DNA of 64,000 bases from Corythucha ciliata (Eukaryota > Arthropoda > Insecta > Hemiptera > Tingidae), in contig CM075938.1 of assembly GCA_038030265.1 (NCBI GenBank), positions 15,539,009 through 15,603,008 on the forward strand, in the 5' to 3' direction. Under the pieces are notes generated by a model. It was not told the DNA's origin and did not search any database. It was given only the letters and a program-made list of their open reading frames with translations. Within the stretch, counting starts at the first letter, position 1; each line of letters opens with the position of its first letter. Made by a program: the position numbers and the translations under genes. Positions 35,915-48,060 of this stretch are shown here, in pieces.

Positions 35915-37290
35915 CGGTATGAAACGAATTTTGGCGGACTTTCGCTCTTTCAAAGCCCAATTTCGTGAAATTGGCTCCTTAAAACTTCAATTTCTGGGAT
36001 TTATGCCTTGTCAGAAACCAAAATTTCGTGACGGGTTCAAATCCCGCCGGGGAGGCATTTTTTCTCGGAACTCGAATCGTGTTGGGCTATGCCCTTCCAT
36101 TGTCGTCCGGATAACATCATTTTAATTAATCTATAAAATTAGTTTCGCAGGTCCGGTTAATTCGAAAAACTAATACGGCAATAAATGGAAACAAAAACGC
36201 ATTTACAAACTCCAATATTAACAGCGATTTTCGCTCTTCCATAACAAAATTCTGAGATTTGGTACCTCCATTACACAATTTCATGGATTTGTCCGATTTC
36301 GAACCCAAATTTTGTGACTTTTCGCGCTTTTCAAAACCATATTTAGTGGTTTTAGTTCTTTATGACATCAGCTTTCGTAAAATTGTCCAATTCAGAGAAC
36401 AAACTTGGCTTTTTGCAAGCAAACAAACCTGAACATGGCTGATTCAACCTAAAATTTCGTCGTTTATTGTCTCTTACAAACCCAAGTTTCGCAGATTTTA
36501 TCTTTTCACTATTTCAAATCCTCAATTTCGGGGGTTTTGCTTTCTCTGAAATCATTTCCACAGCTTCGGCCAGTTCGTAGAACGATCTACAGAAAAACAA
36601 ATTTTACGATTTTATGACTGTTTCAACTTCAATTTTTCTACATATTTTTGCTCTTTCGTAACCAAATGTTGCTCCTGAAACGCAATATCACAGACTTTGC
36701 GTATACCTTAATTTTGCGTATTTTCGTCGTTTAAAAAGTCAAATTTTGTGGCTTCAGCACTTTCTAGAAACAGTTTCAAAGATTTCGAAACAAATTTGAG
36801 TTTGTCAAAAAACATATTCACAGATCTGGCTCGTTCGAAACCTAAATTGTATCATTTCGGTCTCAACGTCTCACGAACGCTAGTTTCGCGGATTCCCACT
36901 ACTTGAAGCCAAATTTTCAGGATTCGGCTCGTTCAAATTACAATTTTAGGGAGTTTTGCCTTTCAAAAAACAAACTTCATGGGTTTGGCTCTATCAAGCC
37001 CTCATTTTAGTGGATATTCTCACTTTCAAGTCAACATTGGCTGGAGTTGCCGCCTTCAAAGGCCAATTTCTGGGATTTAAGCTTTATCCAAAACCTAAAA
37101 TAATGACCTTATCCATCTTCCTAATACCAGTTCGGAAAACTAATTTAGTTTTTTAAAAAACCAAATTCGACGATTTCGCGCACCAAAAAACCAAAATTCG
37201 CCAATTTTTGGCTCCTTCGAACTTCATTTTTGACGATTTTAATTATTTCATAACCTAATTTCGTGGATTTCGCTCATTTAAATTCCAGTG
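35915..37290. repeat. F array, block 7 (largest)
   Basis: About 1.4 kb of units such as aaagcccaatttcgtgaaat, ccaaatttt(g/c)tg(a/g)cttt and ggatttcgctcatttaaat at 35-45 bp spacing. It is interrupted by a SINE-like fragment at about 36030-36122. Confidence 0.75.
36030..36122 (+). mobile_element. Probable 5'-truncated tRNA-derived SINE fragment
   Basis: The sequence gggttcaaatcccgccgggg includes a canonical pol III B box (ggttcaaatcc) inside a T-arm-like stem (cggg/cccg). It is followed by a T run and a non-array body (gttgggctatgccc). No A box precedes it, and array units resume after about 36122. The sequence differs from the SINE at 24.4 kb, so it would be a separate family. No TSD could be defined. 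Confidence 0.5.
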
Positions 37291-37790
37291 TTTCCGGGAT
37301 CCCGGAACCTACCAGAAACTCTATTCACCTAGTGATCGTGTGAGCACCCATCCATTTTGCTGCATATAAAGGCACCATTAAAAGCACTGGAGAATGGTCT
37401 GCCACGGGTTGAATAATCGGTTTATGCTTGGTACCTGAAGAACCCCTAAAGTCTAGAATAATACGTATATCTAGATTCACGTTATGACGAGGGGAAGGGC
37501 TTGACACTAGAGCGTACAGCTCAAACGATCGCTCACTTTGTTCTGCCACTGAAGCAGTTACCAAGCTATCAGTGAACACGTCTTCCTAGTCGAGTAAACA
37601 ACAATTTCAACATCAAATCAGTTGGCGATTAATAGTTTTTAGGCATCATACTTTCTGTCACCAGTAAGCTCCTAATTCTTCGTGCCAGGCGTCCTCGGAA
37701 ACCATTTTTACCCCCATTGATACCGACCGGGAAACCGTGAACCCCCGTTGGATTCAAAGCGACATCCGTGAATCAATAATTTAGAGATAA
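37291..37790. other. Unassigned spacer
   Basis: No gene or element recognised. An 84-codon minus-strand frame (37325-37579) has no recognisable features. Confidence 0.35.
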
Positions 37791-38070
37791 ATGCTCATGT
37801 GCTGTTATTGGGGCAAGTCGGCAGCTAATTCGCGGCAAAAATCTAGAGAAAACACTCATTCACAGCTAATACTCAGAAGAAGCCGATTCGACGTTTCTGT
37901 CGGCAACTTAATCGTCACTAACATTGACAAAAAACTCTAAATTCTTGGCGCTGACTCGCGCCTAAAATTTTAAAAAAGTGCCAATACTCGGCTAAAATTG
38001 TGAAAAAGCGCTAATTTGAGGCTAAAATTGAGGAAAAGTAATATTTCACAGCTAAAATCGAGAGATCGAC
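37791..38070. repeat. E array, copy 5 (left of insertion)
   Basis: E units (gctaattcgcggcaaaaat, gctaatttgaggctaaaatt) lead up to the inverted-repeat element at 38071. E-like units resume after it at 38714-38830. Confidence 0.7.
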
Positions 38071-38713
38071 AATGGAGAACTAGCCTGACATTTTTTTTAT
38101 TTTTTCCCCGTTCTCAGTCGAGAGTGGTGCTAAAACAAAAGTGAATGGTGAAAACCGCAACTCAATAGGTGCAGGCAGCGATTTTTAATCGAATTTTAAA
38201 ACATCCGAGAATTACCAGCTGATCGATTTAGGCGAGGGTTGGAAATGTGACGTCACAACCGCCAGCCTGCCCAAACACTTCACCCCTCGTCCAGTATCAC
38301 TGAGAACATCATAGAACCTTATTGTTTACAACAACTTCACGTTCATTGCTTCGCTATTTTGCCTTGCTGCGTTCCTATTTCTTGTCCTATTTCTTCAGAT
38401 AAATTAAATGCACTAAAACGTTGTTTTCCTTGTTGCATCCAAACATGTGTACTCAGTTGAAGAGCACTGAAACCAGCGTTCAGGTTCGGTTGCTTGTGAT
38501 AAGTCTGTCAACTGTCGAAACACGCTAGCGGTATTGACGTCACAAGGTCACTTCTGTCAAAACCCCCTTCATCGCGAAACTCATCACTTAAAAAAATTAA
38601 TTTAAAATATTTCCCATGCGATTTTTTTTTACTTTTTCCTACTCTTTTCTCAATAACTTCCATCAAAGAACGCCATGAGCGAATAAAAAAAAAATATAGG
38701 CAAGTTCTCCATT
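38071..38713. mobile_element. 643-bp inverted-repeat element inserted in an E array
   Basis: The left end aatggagaactagcctgaca and the complement of the right end (aatggagaacttgcctatat) form a TIR of about 18 bp followed by matching T/A-rich sequence. The interior is not array-like and has no long open frame. Two gacgtcac-type palindromes lie inside (near 38247 and 38535). Flanking E units on both sides support an insertion into the array. Target-site duplication is not resolved, so the class is unknown. Confidence 0.6.
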
Positions 38714-38830
38714 CGCATTATGGTTTCTGGAAGCCACTTAGTGGCTGAAATTATGATAAAGTGCTAGTCCATGACTGAAAGTGAAAAAAAATCGCTTCTG
38801 GAAATGAAACCTGGAAATGAAATTTTACGG

Positions 38831-41799
38831 TTATCAGGATTACAAAATTGAATTTTACTGGTTTGACTTCTGTCCAAAAACAATGGGAGAGTTCCTAAAT
38901 TCAGCAGTTGAGTAACAGTGAGCCTTCCCTCACATTTATCATGTGTTGTAGTCTGTCCTCTTAGTGATGGACTCTCGAACGTGTTGCTTCATTTCTATTG
39001 TTCGATTTGTTCACTCCCATCAGTGGCGTAGGTAGGAATTTGTCCTAGGGGTATGGATCATGGATGGGGGGGGGGCATGTCACATTTTAGCCATCATTCC
39101 AAAATTGTACCTTCTTCCCGCCCACTAAATTCAAGAACGGGTGAGAGTCCATCCCTAAGTGGACAGACTATAGTTTTGTAACCTAACACATCGGTGAGCA
39201 ATATGTGGTGAATTTAGGAACATGCCCAGTTACGGGAGGGCGGTGCTTCAGTGGTTTCAGTGACGATAGAATCCCTATGGAAACCTGGCAGTTCAGTCGC
39301 AAAACTCGCTCTTTAGCTATAAAACCTAATAAAATTCTCGTTCTGTTTCAACTAGAAACCTGGTTGACACTATGCTTTACTGATTGTAAAGCGCCAAGAT
39401 CGCCTCAAGTGGGGCACCGGTTTAAACAAGAACACGCTTTCCCAATGAAAGTTATTAATATAAATTTTTAATAATAACTGTAATAATGTAATATTCATAT
39501 TTTGTTTTCTATTTTGAACTCCGTAAGTAACCTTGTGCTGATGTGGGAGGGGGTGAATTTCTTGTTAAAAACGGAAGGGAAGAAAATTAGAGTCACGTTC
39601 ATTTTGGTTTGCTATTTACAAACTTGGGACCTTACGACCTCCCCCGCGTGTATGTGAGATCTTAATCAAAAAATTATAAACAACCGAAGGCTAAACGCTT
39701 CTTCTAGTACAATGGTGATTAGAACGTTAAAAATAAAAATACAAAATGTCTTCATAAAAACCCCCAAAAAGGCCCAGGTCTTATTGAAGCGTTTGGAGGT
39801 TGTCGTCTTGGTGAGGACAGTGGTGATGGGTTGATTGACTTTCTCTTACACATCCACCGCGTAATGAATAGATTTAAAAACAAGACGAGCATCACTGCAA
39901 GGTCGTCACTAATTTCCTTCCGTGCCTAATTTACGCTATAAATATGTTCGAATACCCGCTCACTTTTCAATACGAAAATTACCTACCAAAAAAAAAAAAA
40001 AAAAAACTTTGTTCGCCCCCCGGCCACCTGTGTGGATTATTACTGCTATTGACGCCACAAATTTAACTTTTTTTACGCAATAATAACGGTCATAAAAAAC
40101 AAACTTTTCTTTAAAAAGGGGTCAGGCTTATGACTTGATCTTCTAGATGGCTCTTCAAGGATGAGCATGATGATAATTTTCTGAAAGAACAATGAGCTTC
40201 GGAGGATTTACGATTTACAGCTTCACCCCTCTTACAACAGTCTTTTTTTTTAAACTGCCTCACAGAGAGTGGGTGATATTTGCATGTTTTTTCACCACGC
40301 GGAGGTTTTCTCTCATCTGTTAAACACAAATTAGTTTTATGAGATCTATAAGCGGATGGTCAGCGCATAATTTTATGCATTATGAAGCTGAGGCGTAGTG
40401 TGATGCATGAGTTCCTTTTAAAAGGATTATAGGTGTACTGTGCAATAATAAAAAAAACGAAGGTACGAAAAAACGCGTAAACAAGCCTCATTAGCTCGTC
40501 CCCCTATATTGGAAAAGCCAGAGAGTTTCTTACCCATCCCTTTCTCAATCTTCACTGCGCCGTTAGCGTCTATTTTAAAGGCAGCGTTTATAAGTTAATC
40601 AAGGAAGTTCTTAGCCGAAGATATTAAACCGCGAGCTTAATTTTAACGCTCAAAACTCCCCTTCGTTCTCCTCTTTAACGCGCATTCACCGCGAAAATAA
40701 ACTTTTACGTACCAGAAGGCTCATCGTGATCATTATAGGGTTAACACGCAGGATGCCGTAGGTGGCCTTGTGTATTAGCGCGTGTACAATGGCAGGGTAA
40801 TAAGACTGCGAGCAGAAAAGTATCTTTTGTTAAATTATCTGCGTAAATCATTTGATAAATTCATTTTGTATGAGCCTTTTCATACTAACGTCACCATTTA
40901 ATAACTTACTCTAAAGAAACAATGTCGCAGAAGCCGCCTCCCTTAGGCACGTCAAACTGCAATTCATTGCTTTATTGCTCAAAAAACAAATGAAGAACGG
41001 AATCTTTTGTTTAATCCTTGATATAAGCAAACTTTTCTTCTGTTGAATTGATTTGCATTGAATTTCATAAGTTTTTTTTTTTTTTTTTTATCGCACGATA
41101 CACACGCAAGATCGACTGACGTTTTGAAAAATCAAAATCACCTTTTCAATAACGTTCATTCAAAATTGAAACTATAGAAAAACCCATCATTGAGTAATAG
41201 AAACAATATATTGACCTCAATATTTGGCACCTAAAAGTTATGTAAAGCGGGGGATTTTTATCAAAGACTTCCATTGTAGAGCCCCTCCCCCTCCCACACC
41301 GACCAAACGAACGGAGTTCGATTAAAACCATTTTTTTTTTTCGGCTACTGTCTCGTGAGGAACGAGAAAAAAAGAAAGAGATAAGTATAAATATTTTAAT
41401 TGGTGAGGACTTGGATATTTCTTCCCCGGAAAAAGAAACCTTGATAGAGTTAAATAACCCAATTAGAACACTTTTATAGGACGTTGAGGGGGTAGGGGTT
41501 GCGTTGCGACGAAGCACACGATTCTCGTAGGGTTGAAATTGTGGGATTGGGGGGGGGGGATAAGTCGATAATGCGAAGAAACTGAAAACAAAAAAGGCGA
41601 AAACTAATTTCGTTGCGGAATCTTATAGCTCATAACTTTGAATAACGACCGTTCGGAGTGATTTGGACCTGTTTGAAATGCGTTTAGGAGGAAAGAAATC
41701 AACTGAAAAAAATATAAAGAAATGAAAACAGGAAATATTTATTGGCGCCTTCACCTTGTAATCCTTATTTTGATTACGTGCGCACTAAATGCGGATAAA
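38831..41799. other. Unique AT-rich DNA without supported genes
   Basis: A hAT-like end (cagtggcgtaggtaggaatt at 39022) is followed by a G run near 39066, like the G run in the element at 23785. A/T homopolymers lie near 39989-40006 and 41071-41089. A 123-codon minus-strand frame (41146-41517) is low in complexity and unassigned. Confidence 0.4.
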
Positions 41800-41884
41800 A
41801 ATTGACACTACATTCCAAACGGGCAGTACCAATAATCGCTAAAAAAAAAAATAAAAACAACACGTCTCTGAGGGACTGTCACCA

Positions 41885-42600
41885 ACAGCTTGCCCACAAA
41901 CAAAATTGTCCCCATAAGCTAAAATCCATGTTTTCCTCTATTTTCTACACACAAATTAAAATTTGTCGTCGGGAAATCTCGAGAAAACATCCATTTTTTC
42001 ATAGAACCTGACAGTTTCGTCGCGGAACCTGGACTACCTATTCAAACAGATAACTGGAAACCCGCCTCTTATAATGTGATTGACTTTGCTATAAAACGTG
42101 TGTAATTTTAACCCAGAAGCCGCAAATTTGGCCGTAAAACTGATTTTTATACACCCATAAACTGCCTATCTGATGTCTGTGAAACTTGGTATAAGATCCC
42201 GTGACACTCTCAAGGATAGGAACGGTTTTCCTGCCCAACAACTGGTAAATTTATGACGCAAGCTGACTCTTCAGTATGAAAACTGGAACAAAATTTTTGA
42301 GATTTTCTAGACCAAAACCACCACACGAGCAAACCCCCGGGAATTAATTGTTTATTGGCTAAAAAAAAAATAATATATAATTTCCTTCTGGAAACATACT
42401 TTTGTCGTGCACTACCCATTTATAGCCGCAATAACTTGTTTTTCGATCAAAAAACTTGTAATTTTGACGCCTGAACGAACTCTTTGGTTTAGAAACTGTG
42501 CAATGCAGCCAAATAAGCCAAATACTCAATTGTAAAACTGACAATTTAGTGACAAAATCTTGAGACAATACAACAATTCATAATTCAGCTACAAAAAATA
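41885..42600. repeat. K array (B-related, reverse sense)
   Basis: Degenerate units include gaacctgacagtttcgtcgc, gtaaaactgatttttat and aaactgacaatttagtgac, at about 35-50 bp spacing. The core matches the reverse complement of the B unit with a different linker, so it could be an outlying B array. Confidence 0.5.
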
Positions 42601-43060
42601 AAATAATACATAAGTCTATGTTGTACAAAGATCTCAGAGGGCTTAGCTATTAGAGGAATAGGGTGAGCTTGATGTGCCCCAAGAATATAAGTTTTTATTG
42701 TCTATGACAGTTAATTTGCTTATGCAGCCCATTTCCACGGATGAGCGTGAATCCCCCCCCCCCCTCGCCTAACAAAAATAGTGTGGTGGGGGTTGCCCTG
42801 GCTTACTTGAGGGAGGAGAGAAACAAAATGGTGATGGTGACGATGATGATGGAGTCACACTTTTTTATAGTTTGAAGTTGTTTTATTTCGATTTTGGCCC
42901 GGAACGCCACTGACACTTTCAAAGGCACGCTCCACCCGGAAACCTTCTCACCCTGTGTCTTCGCCTGCGTTTTTTCTGGTTAAAAAGTTCGTGCCAAGAC
43001 AGACACCACCACCAACTTCCTAAATGTCGTATTGAGCAAAGAGAATGCTTTTGTGATTGG
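42601..43060. other. Unassigned spacer with simple sequence
   Basis: Contains a C run near 42753-42764 and a short GAT-rich stretch (tggtgatggtgacgatgatg) near 42832. No gene. Confidence 0.4.
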
Positions 43061-43483
43061 GGGCATTTTTTGTTGTTGGATCATTTTTGTGGTTGTAGCT
43101 TTTTTGTGGTACTGTATGGTTTTCGGCTGTTATGCTGTTTGTGTATTTTGCAGTTGAAGCTTGTGATTGTGGTTGGAGCACTTCTAGATTGGAGGTTTTT
43201 GTGGTTCAAGCTTTTTTTGTGGTCCGAGCTTTTTTGTGGTTCAAACTTTTTTGTGGTTCGAGTTTTTTCCAGTTATAGCGTTTGATTTTGGTTGGAGCAC
43301 TTTTAGGGTTTGGGCTTATTTAGGGTTGGAGCCTCTTTTTGTGGTCAGAGCGTTTTTGCAATTCGAGCTTTTTTGTGTTTCGATCTTTTTGTGATAGGAG
43401 TTATTTTGTGGTCATATCATTTTTGTTGTTCGAGCTTTTATATGGTCGGAACATTTTTGTGGTTCGAGCTTTTGTGTGGTTGG
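43061..43483. repeat. G array, left part
   Basis: Tandem units near 16-25 bp, tttttgtggttcgagc with variants (tttttgtggtccgagc, tttttgtgtttcgatc). The array stops exactly at the TAGGG terminus at 43484 and resumes at about 44189. Plus-strand frames here translate as Phe/Leu/Cys/Trp-rich low complexity and are not genes. Confidence 0.8.
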
Positions 43484-44180
43484 TAGGGGAGTCATCGGTC
43501 CGGTCCGGTCTTTCGATAAAGACCGGACCGGACCGAAAAATAATAACGTCTGAATCGGACCGGAACCGAACCGAACCAAAGTCCGGACCAAAAAAAAGGA
43601 CTTGAACCGGTCCGGACCGAAAAGGACTGATTTTATTTTGAGTCTGAGAATGTTCACGAAATAATAATTCGAAACTAAGTATATAAAAGTAATAATCCTT
43701 GACTCACAAGCTCTATGTATGCATTTTATGGGCTATCCAACCCAAAAATGCTTCACTATTGAAGGGAAGAAATTTACAGCCCGTTTACATCCGAACCAAA
43801 AGTGGGGGTAACAACGATATTGCCCCTAATAGGCTAGTTGAGCTAGTCAAATCGCTGGAAAACTGGCTTGGGGAGGGTGGATATAGATATAAGTAGGTGT
43901 TATTCGGTGGGAGAGTTTTCGATACCCCCCCCCCCTTTAAAGGTCTCCGATCCACCCTTTGATGGTTGTGTACGTCACAGCATTCCATTTAAACATACTC
44001 GAGACATTAGAAGCACGCAGTTCCTGCACGAAACGAATCCACATACCAATTTTCGGTTTTTGTCTATATGCCAATTAAGGACCGACTTTATTCGGTCCGG
44101 TCCTCACAAGAAGACCGGACCGAGGACTGGACCGAATTCGGTCCGGTCCGGGCTAAAGACCGGAACCAGTTTCATCCCTA
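43484..44180. mobile_element. 697-bp hAT-like element splitting the G array
   Basis: The left end begins taggggagtcatcggtccgg, and the minus-strand right end begins tagggatgaaactggttccg. Both continue into stretches of ggtccggtcc and cggtcttt motifs. The flanks gtggttgg (43476-43483) and gcggtttg (44181-44188) match at 6 of 8 positions, which would fit a decayed 8-bp hAT duplication, although the host array is itself repetitive. The middle holds ordinary AT-rich sequence and a C run near 43926. No transposase frame. Confidence 0.6.
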
Positions 44181-44188
44181 GCGGTTTG

Positions 44189-44565
44189 CGCTTTGTTTTG
44201 GTCAAAGCATTTTTGAGGTTGGATAATTTTTGTGGTTGGAGATTTTTTTATGGTTCGAGGTGCTATGTAGCAAGTTTTTTGAAGTTAAAGCTTGGGATTG
44301 GGGGGCATTTTTAGGGTTGGGCCTTTTGCGAGTAGGAGCTTTCTTGAGGTTGGAGGTTTTTTTGTGGTTCGAGGTTTTTTGTGGCTCGATTTTTTTCTAG
44401 TTAAAGCGTTTGATTTTGGTTGGAGCACGTTTATAGTTTCGGCCTATTTAGGGTTTTGAGCTTTTTTGTGTTTCGATTCTTTTGTGATTGTAGCAGATTT
44501 GTGGTTGTAGCATTTTTGTGGTTTGAGCTTTTATGTGGTTGGCGCTTTTTAGCATCTATGATGTT
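44189..44565. repeat. G array, right part
   Basis: Same unit and orientation as 43061-43483, for example ttgtggttcgaggttttttg and tttgtggttgtagcattttt. Continuity across the insertion supports a single array interrupted by the element at 43484-44180. Confidence 0.8.
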
Positions 44566-44984
44566 GGAGCATAACCATGTCTTCTGGGGTGTACGAGGTG
44601 ATTGATTATTTGTGGTCACATACGATTTTATTGAGCGGCGGTGGCCGGATTTCGACGATAGTGTTGCCATTTTAATATCATTACGGCTTGAGCTTTCCCA
44701 AACATAGTACAAAGTCCTCATTCTCTTGGTCAGGTTCAGGTTGACTGTTCATGGGAATTAATTGTCGAGTAGTCATTATCTGGGACGGACACGTGCAATT
44801 GGCTAAAATATCCCACTTCTGACAGGTTTAACCAATTTTTGTACTGGGAAATCCAATAATATTTTGCAGCCTTAGAAAGATATTGCCATCATATTGGGCA
44901 CATAGCCTTTTTCATGAGGTAAATTGAATCGGATTTTTTGGGACGTTCCATTTTGCAGAAGTTTTGCTCTGGTTTCTACTCGCC

Positions 44985-45140
44985 TTGCGCACCAATTATT
45001 CCTTGAAGGTCGGACCATCGGACGGTCAGCCTACGCAATTGACAGCCCTCAAGCCTCAATTGACGCCGGTGTACCTCAATGGTCACGGCATAATTGGGTG
45101 ATAATTTATTGTTGCACCTTTATAAGATGTATGATTTCAC
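44985..45140 (+). pseudogene. Decayed non-LTR retrotransposon reverse transcriptase fragment
   Basis: In one frame, residues translated from about 44996 to 45079 read FLEGRTIGRSAY..., ending in IDAGVPQ. This resembles the conserved segment (F-L-x-x-R-x-I ... I-N-A-G-V-P-Q-G-S) of non-LTR (jockey-like LINE) reverse transcriptases, just before the palm-domain region leading to the catalytic YADD. After Q the usual G-S is changed to W-S. Continuation resembling LLLHLYKMY (compare the family's LFLLHINDM) is found only in another frame, after a stop and a frameshift, and the YADD motif is absent. The rest of the element is missing. It is the only protein-domain trace I found. Identification is by motif, not alignment. 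Confidence 0.5.
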
Positions 45141-45172
45141 TGCAAATACAAATATCAAGCAAAAGCTACTTC

Positions 45173-45204
45173 GTTTTTTTTCTTTCTTTCTTTCTTTCTT
45201 TCTT
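45173..45204. repeat. (TTTC)n microsatellite
   Basis: About seven TTTC/CTTT tetranucleotides after a T run, just downstream of the RT relic. Confidence 0.85.
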
Positions 45205-47335
45205 ACGAGACGCTAATTTTATTGGGTTGAAAGGAATGAGAATGTAATTTTTTACTCTCTCATTCTCTCTCTCTTCTTTTCAACTTTATATATGCCTTGT
45301 CACACGTTTTCAACATTCTTTCCATTATCATCAGCCTATCAGACCATTCAGAGCGTCGCTAAAACGACAGGACGAGCACTTTAAAAACAATTATTTATTT
45401 TATTTTTTAGCGTTCAAAACACCGGAGAGAGACACTACGTGCATTGACGTTGGCGCCCCTTCAATATAGCCTTGTATAGAATGACAACGAACGGTTTTAT
45501 GTATGAATAACGAGAGAAAAATGTACGTTTAATAAAACGGTACCTGAAATGGAATTCGAAAATCCACAATGTTTGTGACGCAATATGAGCGAAGAATGAT
45601 GCGATGAAGAGAATGACCGGGCGGGCGAGGAGGTGGCAATTTATCTCCGACAAAGAAAGAAAGGTTGTTACGCAAAGTATCACTTTCAGATGTGGAAGAG
45701 GGCCTGTCACGTCCTTCTCCTTCGTCCGCCACCTGTTTTGAGATGATGATGATGATACAGTGTTCAACTGAGTTTATGAGGGTCAAGGTCGATTAAATGA
45801 AAAAAAAAAAATGAAGTTCATTGCTGGCCGTTTTATAGTGGCTATAGGGAGTATGGAAACAAAGGTGGTTATCCAACGAAAATTGAAATCGGAGGAGCAG
45901 GGAATACATCGTGTACTTCGTTTATTTCTGGTGTATGAACACAAGGTGAGCGGTTGAGTGGTAAAAAAAAAAAAATTACGCAACGAACGTATTGTTACAC
46001 CAAAATTCAATGAGTCATTAAAGTGCTGAAGGCAATCGGACACCGGCAATCGGCTTCGAGTTTTATGAGCTTGGAACAGTGCGTTAACGAGTTTATGGGC
46101 CGTGAAGAGGTGCACGGTGGAAATTCGCAGGCGAATTTATTAATCCAAAAATGTTAAACAAAGATCTTATGATTTTATTGGACTTTTGCTATAACATTTC
46201 ATCTTAGTGACATGCAGATGTTCAATTCTTTCTCCTCTTTACCAATCCTTTCATTGAAGACCGTCATCACGGAGCTGCAGGCTTTCATCCCTTCCAATTT
46301 TTTGTTTTTTTTTCTTCTTTGTAGTAATAAAAAAACTGAAATGAATTTGCCGTGATTTCAACGAAATCCATCTCTGTCGCAACACTTTGAATCCCCCTCC
46401 CCCCGCCCACGCTATCAAAAGCCACGGGCACAGCTTCTGATGCTGAAGGGTGGAATATTGAATTTGAAATAAGTTGTGAATGGAAAAAAGAAAGGGACAT
46501 CTTTTTTGAATTGTTTGGTAAATCACGTCTATAATTTTGCATTCATGTCTCAAGATATCATTCTCAATCTACAGAATTAAGTTTTGCACGATCAGAAGAA
46601 AGGCAAAATTATTTAGGTACTTGTTAAATTGCAGTGAGCTGTGCAGAAGAGATACGTCAATTATCATGATATCTTGATTAACTCATCATCGTTAATTATA
46701 CCTTCTTATTTGAGACCATAAAAAAACAAAAAAAATGCGAATACCTTCTCTCTCATAAAATTGTTGAGCACTAGTTAGAGGGTAGAGGTATAGTGTGCGT
46801 ACGCACGAAGGTTCACGGGTTAAATATTGGTTGCTAATAAAGAAGAGATGGTTATTTTGTCAGTTGAGCTGAAGACAAATGCCTGTAATGTGGGAGCCGA
46901 AAGGTCAATTTTTATAAAGGCTTGTCAGAAGGTATTATACCAACTCCCGACAACTTTCAAACGTCGATGGTTTAGTGCGCTTTAAGGAGCATTTCAATCT
47001 GATTTAAAGGGCAAGCCATGGAAAAAATGTTGTTCGGACTCCGAAAATACGTTCCCAATCAACAACATAACGAACCTGAGAGCATCCTATTCTGCGGAAC
47101 TTAATTACATCCACTAAAATATTGCTCTATTTCTGGAATGGATCGGCTGGATCAGCAGGCGGCTTCCGTGCGTTTAACCTCTCAAACCGGCTCCCAGCAA
47201 ATAAAACTGGAAATCAGATGTGTTCAATCTTCATCTGCCAGAAAACTGGTAATTTTGCCGCCTGAGGGTATTTGTCAGTATGTTCATTCTTTTAACCACT
47301 GATGTCGCTCATTGTGACCTCCAAGCTGAAAATTG
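45205..47335. other. Unique DNA without supported genes
   Basis: Overlapping minus-strand frames of 85-110 codons at 45435-46553 have no recognised domain. A small palindrome, gtgcgtacgcac, occurs near 46795. No RNA gene seen. Confidence 0.4.
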
Positions 47336-47780
47336 TAAAGCGCATAAATAATTCGCATGCAATAAATCAGAAAAAATAGCTAATTGGCGGTTAAAATTCC
47401 TGAAATATGGTAATTCGCAGATCAATTTAAGAGAACCCGGTAATTCACACCTAAAGTTGAGAAAAGGCGTGTATTCGCAGCTAAGGTTGACAAAAAGCAC
47501 TCATTTTCCACTAACGATAAGATAAAAAAAAAACTTTTCGCGGAGCGATTTGAGACAAGCCGCTGATTGCTCAGGGATAAAATCGATTAACAGTGGTACC
47601 TTCTTCGCGGCTGAAACTAAGAAAAAATTCGCGGCTAAAATTGAGAAAAACCGCTAATTCACGGATTCATTTGGTGAAACCTGCTGATACGTGATCGTTG
47701 AAAGCACTCATTCTCAGCTAAAATGGAGAAATAGTGTGATTCGCGGCAAAAGGTGACAAAAAACACTCGTTGACAAACAA
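47336..47780. repeat. E array, copy 6
   Basis: E units (ctaattggcggttaaaattc, ggctaaaattgagaaaaacc) at about 30-bp spacing end at a SINE fragment. Confidence 0.75.
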
Positions 47781-47783
47781 AAA

Positions 47784-47838
47784 GGACTCTGGTCTACCGA
47801 GCCCGCTGGCACCTAAGGCCTTAAGAGGCTCTTACACC
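47784..47838 (-). mobile_element. Truncated SINE fragment related to the 24.4-kb SINE
   Basis: Read on the minus strand this matches the 3' body of the SINE near 24620-24673, sharing ggtgtaagagcc and gccagcgggctcggta-type sequence with a few changes. The tRNA-like head and poly(A) are absent. It ends precisely where the hAT-like terminus caggggtgggcaa begins at 47839. Confidence 0.7.
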
Positions 47839-48060
47839 CAGGGGTGGGCAAGATACTTGAGTATTTAAAATACTTTGTATTTTAAATACAAAATACGTAT
47901 ATTGTAATTGTATTCAAATACTTTTGGAAAAGTATTTGTATTTCTGTATTTAAAATACAATTTTGAAAGTATTTTGGGCTTTGTATTTGAAATACATTTT
48001 CAAAAGAATTTTGTATTTCACACTCAACGAAAATACAAATATACAAATACAAATCCTCTT
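47839..48060. mobile_element. AT-rich hAT-like element end (gtatttaaaatac repeats)
   Basis: The segment starts caggggtgggcaagatactt, of the CAGGGGTGGGCAA type known for hAT ends, and continues into many palindromic gtatttaaaatac and tttgtatttaaatac motifs. From memory this composition is typical of widespread invertebrate hAT MITEs. The second terminus was not found within the next few hundred bases. It begins exactly at the edge of a SINE fragment. Confidence 0.5.

Noticed and set aside
43070..43605. Cys/Phe/Trp-rich frames that might look like membrane proteins
   Set aside because: They are translations of the G array tttttgtggttcgagc and break at the inserted element.
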